Positions 57,686 to 64,000 of a stretch of DNA of 64,000 nt are shown piece after piece. Both the position numbers and the translations under genes were made by a program. This stretch comes from DASSUW01 sp963803335 (GTDB lineage Bacteria > Actinomycetota > Thermoleophilia > Solirubrobacterales > Solirubrobacteraceae). The stretch is taken from contig CAWDME010000017.1 in the NCBI GenBank assembly GCA_963803335.1, positions 6,113-70,112 of the forward strand, in the 5' to 3' direction. Position 1 is the first letter of the stretch. Each line of letters starts with the position of its first letter. The notes under the pieces are model-generated. The model had not been told where the DNA came from, did no database searches, and worked only from the letters and a program-made list of their open reading frames with translations.

Positions 57686-58030
57686 ATGCCCGTCCACGTC
57701 CGCTTCCGCTGCCAGTTCTGCGACGCCGCCCCCGACCCGGCGACCCAGCGCCGCCTCGAACGCGGTCTGCGGGAGCTCGTGTTCGGCGAGTACCTCGAGG
57801 CGGGTCGCTGGCTCGTGTGGCACGGGCGCGGCCCGCTCGGCCCGACGCGCTGGGCCTGCGAGGAGCATCGCGGCGACCTCGTCGCCTACGTGCGCGAGCA
57901 CTACGGCACCGTGGCCCCGCATCCGTGGAAGATGCCGCCGTACGCGACCACGCGCCGGTCGCGCGACACGGAGCGAGCGATCGCCCGCGGCGGGCTGTCG
58001 GCCATCCCCAAGTGGGGTCTGCCGTCCTAG
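57686..58030 (+). CDS. Hypothetical small protein with a CxxC motif
   Basis: 114 residues from the ATG at 57686. Near the N-terminus FRCQFCDAAPDPATQRRLERGLRELVFGEYLEAGRWLVWHGRGPLGPTRWACEEHRGDLVAYVREHYG contains two Cys pairs (CQFC, CEEH) that could bind zinc. The C-terminus is basic (TTRRSRDTERAIARGG). It is divergent from the Crp-type gene and lies 33 bases before nuoJ, so it may lead the nuoJ-N transcript. No family is recognised. Confidence 0.6.
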   Translation: MPVHVRFRCQFCDAAPDPATQRRLERGLRELVFGEYLEAGRWLVWHGRGPLGPTRWACEEHRGDLVAYVREHYGTVAPHPWKMPPYATTRRSRDTERAIARGGLSAIPKWGLPS

Positions 58031-58063
58031 CGGCGCGCGACCTCGTAGCATCACGACCCGTCA

Positions 58064-58684
58064 ATGGCGGAGGTCATCTTCTTCATTGCGGCAATCGGCG
58101 CAATCGCCGGTGCCGTGGGAACCGTCGCCCTGCGCAACCCGTTCTATTCGGTCCTCGCGCTGGTCTGCCATCTGTTGGCGCTCGCGGCGCTGTTCCTGCT
58201 GCTGCGCGCGGAGTTCGTCGCGGCCGCACAGGTCGTGGTGTACGCGGGCGCGGTGATGGTGCTGTACGTGTTCGTCGTCGCCTACGTGGGCGGAGCGGAC
58301 GAGCCGCTGACCGCCTCCACCGGCGCCACGCTGCGCTTCGCCTCGCTGCTGTTCGCGCTGGCGCTGTTCGTCGAGCTGACGATCGCCATCGTCGGCACGG
58401 GCCTGTCGGCGCTCAATAGCGACGGCGCGCCGTACAAGACCGGCTTCGGGACGCCGGCCGAGGTCGGCCAGTTGTTCCTGACGCAGTTCCTCCTCGCCTT
58501 CGAGGTCGCGTCGCTGCTGCTGCTGATCGCCGCCGTCGGCGCCGTGATCCTGGCGCGCCGGCGCGCGGGGTTGGGCGACGCGGGCGAGATCTCGGTCGCC
58601 GACGTCCTGCGGCGGCCGGAGATCAGCGCGAGCGACGCGCCGCCGGAGACCATGCTCGAGGCCGGCGGCCCGCCGCGGAGATAG
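58064..58684 (+). CDS. nuoJ: NADH-quinone oxidoreductase subunit J
   Basis: 206 residues. Five membrane helices; ALRNPFYSVLALVCHLLALAALFLLLRAEFVAAAQVVVYAGAVMVLYVFVV contains the pi-bulge helix 3 region with the conserved YAGAVMVL. A C-terminal hydrophilic tail of about 40 residues (DVLRRPEISASD...) is longer than in E. coli. First gene of the second part of the split nuo operon; two bases separate it from nuoK. Confidence 0.95.
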   Translation: MAEVIFFIAAIGAIAGAVGTVALRNPFYSVLALVCHLLALAALFLLLRAEFVAAAQVVVYAGAVMVLYVFVVAYVGGADEPLTASTGATLRFASLLFALALFVELTIAIVGTGLSALNSDGAPYKTGFGTPAEVGQLFLTQFLLAFEVASLLLLIAAVGAVILARRRAGLGDAGEISVADVLRRPEISASDAPPETMLEAGGPPRR

Positions 58685-58686
58685 CC

Positions 58687-58986
58687 GTGCCGCTGACCTG
58701 GTACCTGGTCGTGAGCGCGCTGATCTTCTGCATCGGCGCCGGTGGCGTGCTCGTGCGCCGCAACCCGCTCGTGATCCTGCTCTGCATCGAGCTGATGCTC
58801 AACGCGGCGAACCTCGCGCTCGTCGGCTTCTCGCGCGTGCACGGGAACATGGACGGGCAGATCTTCGCGCTGATCGTCATGGTCATCGCGGCCTGCGAGG
58901 TGGCGATCGGGCTTGGCCTGATCGTCGCGCTGTACCGGCGCCGGCTGCCGATCGACGTTGACGAGCTGCGGGAGCTGCAGGGATGA
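58687..58986 (+). CDS. nuoK: NADH-quinone oxidoreductase subunit K
   Basis: 99 residues, GTG start. Three helices with RRNPLVILLCIELMLNAANLALVGFSR (the conserved membrane Glu in CIELML) and FALIVMVIAACEVAIGLGLIVALYR (second Glu). Both acids are part of the proton path. It overlaps nuoL by four bases. Confidence 0.96.
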   Translation: MPLTWYLVVSALIFCIGAGGVLVRRNPLVILLCIELMLNAANLALVGFSRVHGNMDGQIFALIVMVIAACEVAIGLGLIVALYRRRLPIDVDELRELQG

Positions 58987-60992
58987 GCCTGCAGACCTAC
59001 GGCTGGCTCGTGCTGGCCTTCCCGCTCGGCGGCGCCGTGCTCATCTCGCTGCTGTTCAAGGTCCTGCCGGGCCGGCTGGCGGGCGTGCTGGGCACGCTGG
59101 CGATCGCGCTGTCGTTCGCGTCGGCGATCGGCGCGTTCTCGCAGCTGCAATCGCTCGGCGAGGACTCGCGGCAGGTCGTCTCGGTCGGCTGGGACTACGC
59201 GGTGACGAGCGGCGTCGACGCCCAGGTCTCGATCCTGCTCGACCCGCTCAGCGTCCTGATGATGCTGATCGTCTCCGGCGTCTCGATGCTCATTCATCTG
59301 TACTCGGTCGCCTACATGGGCGGCGACCGCGGCTACGCGCGCTTCTTCGCCTACCTGAACTTCTTCGTGTTCAGCATGCTGCTGCTGGTCGAGGCCGGCA
59401 ACTTCGTGATCCTGATCGTCGGCTGGGCGTTCGTCGGCGCCGCCTCGTACTTCCTGATCTCGTTCTGGTACCGGCGGACCACCGCCACCGCCGCCGGCAT
59501 CAAGGCGTTCGTGATCAACGTGGCGGGCGACGTCGGCCTCGTGCTCGGCACGTTCTTCATCTTCAAGCACTCCGGGACACTCGACTTCCTGAGCACGTTC
59601 GGCAGCGTGCAGCAGGACTTCGGCCGCAACGAGGCCGACCTCGTGGCCGGCTGCTGTCTGCTCCTCGTCGGCGCGTTCGCCAAGTCCGCCCAGGTCCCGC
59701 TCCACACGTGGCTCCCGGACGCCATGGAGGGCCCGACGCCGGTCTCCGCCCTGATCCACGCGGCGACGATGGTGACGGCCGGCGTGTACCTGATCGCGCG
59801 CATGCACCCGCTGTTCGAGCAGGCGCCCGCCGCCGCCGACGTCGGGGCCATCATCGGGTGCCTGACACTGCTGATCGCCGCCACGATCGGCCTCGTTGTG
59901 ACCGACCTCAAGCGCGTCATCGCCTACTCGACGATGTCCCAGATCGGCTACATGGTCATGGGCGTCTCTTCGGCTGCCTACACGGCCGGGATGTTCCACC
60001 TGATGACGCACGCGTTCTTCAAGGCGCTGCTCTTCATGGCCGCCGGCTCGGTGATCGCCGCGATGGCGGGCGTCCAGAACCTCGACAAGATGAGCGGCTT
60101 CCGGCGCGCGATGCCGTTCACGTTCGGCTGCATGATCGTCGGCGGCCTCGCGTTGTCGGGCTTCCCGCCGTTCTCGGGCTTCTTCTCCAAGGACGAGATC
60201 ATCGCGTTCGAGTTCGCGCGCGACGACTGGCACATCGTGCTCGGCGTGCTCGGCTACGTCGGCTCGCTGATGACCGCGATCTACACGTTCCGGATGATCT
60301 TCCGCGCCTTCTACGGCGACCCGAACGAGGAGGCGCGCGAACTCGAGCACGGGCACCTCCACCACGCCGAGCACCCGACCAACCCGATGACCGGCGAGAT
60401 CGAGGACACCGACGTCGGCTTCCCCGGCCCCGAGCACCACATCGCCGAGTGGGAGCTCCCGATGAAGGTTGCGATGGGCGCGCTGGCGGTGCTGGCGACC
60501 GTCGGCGGCGTGGTGCAGATCCCGGGCGTCACCGACGCGCTGCACAACTTCCTCCAGCCGACGTTCGCCGACTCGCAGTTCGAGGACCTCGAGCCGTCCG
60601 GCACGCTGACCGCGGTCGGCCTGATCGTCGGTGCCGTGCTCTCGGCGACCGGCATCTTCGTCGCCTACTCGCTGTACGTGCGCCGCCCCGAGGTGCCGGC
60701 GCGGCTGCAGGTGCGCTTCAAGGCGCTGCACACCTTCTTCGTCAACAAGTGGTACTTCGACGAGGCGATCGACGTCGTGTTCGTACGGCCCGCCACCTGG
60801 GTCGGCCGCTTCTGCTCCACCACGTTCGAGCGCGTGTTCGTGCAGGGCGCGCTCGTCGGCGGCGCGTCCGGGCTCGTCGGCCTCGCATCGGCCGCCGTGC
60901 GGCGCGTGCAGACCGGCTACCTGCGCTACTACGCCGCCCTGCTGCTGATGGGCATCACCGGGCTCGGCGCCTACTTCCTGATCTCCGCATGA
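58983..60992 (+). CDS. nuoL: NADH-quinone oxidoreductase subunit L
   Basis: 669 residues. Mrp-antiporter core with LLDPLSVLMMLIVSGVSMLIHLYSVAYM, the Lys-containing FAKSAQVPLHTWLPDAMEGPTPVSALIHAATMVTAGVYL, and GFPPFSGFFSKDEII. The long amphipathic transverse helix and final helix follow (about 560-669, QVRFKALHTFFVNKWYFDEAIDVVF). A cytoplasmic or periplasmic insert rich in His and Glu (ARELEHGHLHHAEHPTNPMTGEIED) lies near residue 455. A proton-pumping subunit. Confidence 0.96.
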   Translation: MSLQTYGWLVLAFPLGGAVLISLLFKVLPGRLAGVLGTLAIALSFASAIGAFSQLQSLGEDSRQVVSVGWDYAVTSGVDAQVSILLDPLSVLMMLIVSGVSMLIHLYSVAYMGGDRGYARFFAYLNFFVFSMLLLVEAGNFVILIVGWAFVGAASYFLISFWYRRTTATAAGIKAFVINVAGDVGLVLGTFFIFKHSGTLDFLSTFGSVQQDFGRNEADLVAGCCLLLVGAFAKSAQVPLHTWLPDAMEGPTPVSALIHAATMVTAGVYLIARMHPLFEQAPAAADVGAIIGCLTLLIAATIGLVVTDLKRVIAYSTMSQIGYMVMGVSSAAYTAGMFHLMTHAFFKALLFMAAGSVIAAMAGVQNLDKMSGFRRAMPFTFGCMIVGGLALSGFPPFSGFFSKDEIIAFEFARDDWHIVLGVLGYVGSLMTAIYTFRMIFRAFYGDPNEEARELEHGHLHHAEHPTNPMTGEIEDTDVGFPGPEHHIAEWELPMKVAMGALAVLATVGGVVQIPGVTDALHNFLQPTFADSQFEDLEPSGTLTAVGLIVGAVLSATGIFVAYSLYVRRPEVPARLQVRFKALHTFFVNKWYFDEAIDVVFVRPATWVGRFCSTTFERVFVQGALVGGASGLVGLASAAVRRVQTGYLRYYAALLLMGITGLGAYFLISA

Positions 60993-62467
60993 CCGTCCAC
61001 CTGTCGATCCTCATCTTCTTCCCGGCGCTGTTCGCCGTGGTCGCCGCGCTCGGGCCGCCGAAGGGCGCGCCGTTCATCGCGCTGTTCGGGACGATCGTGG
61101 CGCTCGCCTACGCGATCATCCTGCTCGCCGACTTCAACTACGGCTCGAGCTCGCTGCAGTACGTCACCGACGACAAGTGGATCCCGGACCTCGGCATCCG
61201 CTACTCGCTCGGCGTCGACGGGCTGAACCTGTGGCTGGTGGCGCTGACGGCGCTGCTCTTCACCACGTCGGCGCTGTGGGTGGCGCTGCGCCAGCCGCCG
61301 CGCCAGAAGCTGTTCGCGCTGCACTTCGGGATCGCCGAGACCGCGGTGCTGGGCGCGTTCCTGGCGCAGGACCTGGCGCTGTTCGTCCTCTTCTTCGACC
61401 TGATGCTCGTGCCGTTCTACTTCCTGGTCGGCCAGTGGGGCGGCCCGGAGCGCGTGCGGGCGGCGGTGAAGATGTTCATCTACACGCTGGTCGGCTCGCT
61501 GCTGATGCTCGCCGGGGCCGTGGCGGTCGCGGTGCTGGCCGGGGACGGGACGCCGAACTTCTCGCTCGCCTTCCTGCGCGACCACCTGGTCGGCGACGGG
61601 ACGCAGAAGCTGCTGTTCGTGGCCTTCGGGCTGGCGTTCCTGATCAAGATGCCGGCCTTCCCGTTCCACGGCTGGATGCCCGACGCGTACCGCAACATGC
61701 CGCTGCCGGTGCTCGCGGTGTTCTCCGGCGTGGTCTCGAAGGTGGCCGCCTACGGCCTGCTGCGGATCGTGCTGCCGCTGTTCCCGGCGGCGGCCGACGA
61801 CTGGCAGCTGATCATGCTGATCCTGGCCGTGCTGTCGATCCTCTACGGCTCGCTGCAGGCGTTCACGCAGACCAACCTGCGCCTGATCCTCGGGTTCTCC
61901 TCCGTCGCCCAGCTCGGCTTCATCGTGCTCGGGATCTTCGCGCTCGACTCGGGCGCGCGGGGCGCCCAAGGTGCGCTCCTGCAGGCGGTCAACCACGGGC
62001 TCGTGGTGGCGCCGCTGTTCCTGATCATCGTGCTGCTGGCGGCGCGCGCGGGCGGCTCGGAGGACATCCGCGACATGGGCGGGATCGCCTCACGCGCGCC
62101 GGTGCTCGCGGCGCTGTTCATGATCGTCACGCTGGCGACGCTGGCCATGCCGGGCTCGGCCAACTTCGTCGGCGAGTTCCTGATCCTGCTCGGCGTCTTC
62201 AGCTCCAAGCTGGTAATCGCGCTGATCGCGTCGACCGGCGTGATCCTGGCCTCGGTGTACGCGCTGCGCATGTACATCCGCGCGATGCACAATCGCGCCG
62301 GGCCGTCGGTGACGTCATCGGAGCTGTCGTTGCGTGACGCGGTGGTGCTCGTGCCGTTGGTGCTCGCGATCATCGCCTTCGCCGTCTATCCGCAGCAGGC
62401 GGTGAAGGCCGGTGCGCCGGCCGTCAAGTCGGTCACGCAGGCGGTCACGGGGACGGCGACGCGATGA
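60989..62467 (+). CDS. nuoM: NADH-quinone oxidoreductase subunit M
   Basis: 492 residues, ATG overlapping the nuoL stop. Antiporter-like subunit: YSLGVDGLNLWLVALTALL, FFDLMLVPFYFLVGQWGG (membrane Glu position occupied by the LMLVP region), FLIKMPAFPFHGWMPDAYRNMPLPVLAVFSGVVSKVAAYGLLRI with the conserved Lys, and MPGSANFVGEFLILLGVF. It pumps protons in complex I. Confidence 0.95.
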   Translation: MTVHLSILIFFPALFAVVAALGPPKGAPFIALFGTIVALAYAIILLADFNYGSSSLQYVTDDKWIPDLGIRYSLGVDGLNLWLVALTALLFTTSALWVALRQPPRQKLFALHFGIAETAVLGAFLAQDLALFVLFFDLMLVPFYFLVGQWGGPERVRAAVKMFIYTLVGSLLMLAGAVAVAVLAGDGTPNFSLAFLRDHLVGDGTQKLLFVAFGLAFLIKMPAFPFHGWMPDAYRNMPLPVLAVFSGVVSKVAAYGLLRIVLPLFPAAADDWQLIMLILAVLSILYGSLQAFTQTNLRLILGFSSVAQLGFIVLGIFALDSGARGAQGALLQAVNHGLVVAPLFLIIVLLAARAGGSEDIRDMGGIASRAPVLAALFMIVTLATLAMPGSANFVGEFLILLGVFSSKLVIALIASTGVILASVYALRMYIRAMHNRAGPSVTSSELSLRDAVVLVPLVLAIIAFAVYPQQAVKAGAPAVKSVTQAVTGTATR

Positions 62468-64000
62468 TCGCCCAGGTCAAGGCTCCGCACATCGACGTGG
62501 ACGCGCTGTCGCCGCTGATCGCGCTCGCCGCCGGCGTCTGCGTCGTGCTGCTCGTCGGGCTGCTGCGCGGCCGCTTCGTGCGCCGGCACGCGGTGCCCGC
62601 ACTGACGCTCGCCGTGCTGGCCGTTACGGCGGTGCGCGTCGTCCTGGTGTGGAACTCCCACACCGAGGTCGTCTCGCGCTCGCTGGCGATCGACAACTTG
62701 ACGCTCACGCTGACGATGATCTTCGTGGTCGCGGCCGCGGCGACGGTGTTGCTGTCGTGGCGCTCGACGGCGGCCGCGGAGGCAGGCGAGGGCGAGTACT
62801 ACGCGCTGCTGCTCAGCTCGGTGCTCGGCATGGTCGTGCTCGTCAGCGCCGAGAACCTCGTCGCGCTGTTCCTCGGCTTCGAGCTGCTGTCGATCCCCTT
62901 GTACGTGCTGTGCGCGACGCACATGCGCCGCGAGCACTCGCTCGAGTCGGGCCTGAAGTACCTGATCATCGGCTCGGTCGGCTCGGCGACGCTGCTGTAC
63001 GGCCTGGCGTTCGTCTACGGCGCGACCGGGTCGACCGACTACTCGGCGATCGGGAGCGCGGTCGCCGGTCTGCGCGACGACGTCCTGATGCTCACCGGCG
63101 TCGCGCTGGTGGTCGCGGGACTGGCGTTCAAGGCCTCGGTGGCGCCGTTCCACCAGTGGACGCCGGACGTCTACGAGGGCGCGCCGACGCCGATCACGGC
63201 GTTCATGGCGGTGGCGACGAAGGCGGCGGCGCTGGGCGCGGTGCTGCGGCTGTTCGATGTGGCGCTGATCGACCTCCAGTCGACCTGGGGCCCGGCGTTC
63301 GCCGTGCTCGCGACGATCACGATCGTGGTCGGCAACGTGGGCGCGATCGGCCAATCGTCCCTGAAGCGGCTGCTCGCCTACTCGTCGGTCGCGCAGGCGG
63401 GCTACATGCTCGCCGGCGTGGTCGTGTCGACCTCGACGGGCGCCAAGGCCACGATCTTCTACATCGCCGTCTACGCGTTGATGAACCTGGCGGCGTTCGC
63501 GGTGATCGTGGCGCGCGAGCGCGAGACCGACCTCGGCGACGACATCTCGTCGCTGTACGGCGTCGGCGCCGCACGGCCCGTGCTCGCGTGGCCGATGACC
63601 ATCGCGATGCTCGCACTGGCCGGCCTGCCGGGCACCGCGGGGTTCTTCGGCAAGATCTACCTGATCGACGCGACAGTCGACAACGGCTACGGCTGGCTCG
63701 GCGTGGTGATCGTGCTCGGCTCGGCGATCTCTCTGGCGTACTACATGCGGGTCATCGCGGCGGTGTGGATGCGGTCGGCCTCGGAGGCTGTGGTTCGGCC
63801 GTTGACGCCGGGAGGCCGGCCCGCGATCGCGGGCGGGTCGGCGGAGGCGGACGTGGAAGCACCGCCGCGGCGGCGTGTGGGGCAGGTCGAGGTGCTGTTT
63901 GTGGCGATCGTGTTCGCGGCGGCCTCGATCGTGTTCGGCATCTACCCCAGCCCGTTGCTCCAGGTCGCGAGCGATGCCGCTTCGGCGTTGAGCTCGTTGG
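62464..64000 (+). CDS. nuoN: NADH-quinone oxidoreductase subunit N (3' end missing)
   Basis: The ATG at 62464 overlaps the nuoM stop, and the frame stays open to the window end (512 residues seen). Antiporter-like subunit with LVSAENLVALFLGFELLSIPLYVLC, GLAFKASVAPFHQWTPDVYEGAPTPITAFMAVATKAAALGAVLRL and LAGLPGTAGFFGKIYLI. A loop near the C-terminus with SEAVVRPLTPGGRPAIAGGSAEADVEAPPRRRVGQ is a hydrophilic insert before the last visible helix. The gene must end shortly outside. Confidence 0.95.
   Translation, partial: MIAQVKAPHIDVDALSPLIALAAGVCVVLLVGLLRGRFVRRHAVPALTLAVLAVTAVRVVLVWNSHTEVVSRSLAIDNLTLTLTMIFVVAAAATVLLSWRSTAAAEAGEGEYYALLLSSVLGMVVLVSAENLVALFLGFELLSIPLYVLCATHMRREHSLESGLKYLIIGSVGSATLLYGLAFVYGATGSTDYSAIGSAVAGLRDDVLMLTGVALVVAGLAFKASVAPFHQWTPDVYEGAPTPITAFMAVATKAAALGAVLRLFDVALIDLQSTWGPAFAVLATITIVVGNVGAIGQSSLKRLLAYSSVAQAGYMLAGVVVSTSTGAKATIFYIAVYALMNLAAFAVIVARERETDLGDDISSLYGVGAARPVLAWPMTIAMLALAGLPGTAGFFGKIYLIDATVDNGYGWLGVVIVLGSAISLAYYMRVIAAVWMRSASEAVVRPLTPGGRPAIAGGSAEADVEAPPRRRVGQVEVLFVAIVFAAASIVFGIYPSPLLQVASDAASALSSL

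Noticed and set aside
58958..62467. Single 1169-codon plus-strand frame that looks like a fusion ending in nuoM
   Set aside because: Its first two thirds are an out-of-frame reading of nuoL; only the part from 60989 is nuoM, with its own ATG overlapping the nuoL stop.

Overview
The window is one continuous piece of a GC-rich actinobacterial chromosome. Codon use, gene style (chains of ATGA/GTGA stop-start overlaps, many GTG starts) and gene content suggest the class Thermoleophilia, order Solirubrobacterales. That placement is an inference and no 16S gene is present. I see no prophage, insertion sequence with a transposase, or CRISPR array. Three intact tRNA genes (Arg-ACG, Ser-GCT, Ser-TGA) and one decayed tRNA-Phe copy are present.

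Layout. 1-22.6 kb is a mixed housekeeping and accessory region. It holds the end of a PEP-mutase/isocitrate-lyase-like gene, a frameshifted ltrA, an ECF41-like sigma factor between two small membrane proteins, a nucleotidyltransferase, an MreB paralogue, LysE, a flavocytochrome-type reductase, a VIT-family transporter, and an MFS-Usp fusion with its MarR regulator and a perfect palindrome. It continues with an arsN1-arsP-like pair, 1-Cys peroxiredoxin, a PhoA remnant, acyl-CoA dehydrogenase with a coupled 54-residue membrane protein, serS, and a divergent cytochrome c / cupredoxin pair. 22.6-31.5 kb is nuoA-nuoI (+). 31.5-40.6 kb is a second accessory stretch: metallophosphoesterase, quinone reductase, queA-like, SDR, a GntR-PDC-kinase-response regulator operon divergent from an APC permease, and DedA. 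40.6-57.6 kb is one almost gap-free minus-strand run encoding a group 1h (actinobacterial, high-affinity type) [NiFe]-hydrogenase, its Hyp factors, a nickel regulator and a nickel transporter. 58.06-64 kb is nuoJ-nuoN (+), running off the end.

How it works together. Complex I is complete in the window (nuoN partial) but its operon is cut between nuoI and nuoJ by 26.6 kb, most of it the hydrogenase locus on the other strand. The hydrogenase has L1 and L2 nickel motifs in the large subunit and the C-x2-D proximal-cluster pattern of O2-insensitive group 1h enzymes in the small subunit. The run also encodes a second complete small subunit without a partner, a NifU fused to a four-cysteine Rieske-like domain, two HypC-type proteins, a SIS protein and three uncharacterised proteins. 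A Fur-family protein with a palindrome at its start, followed by a nickel permease, closes the run and probably matches nickel supply to the enzyme. The most notable points are the split nuo operon around a hydrogenase island, the orphan small subunit, the four-Cys Rieske-like fusion, and an in-frame palindromic repeat pair inside hypF.
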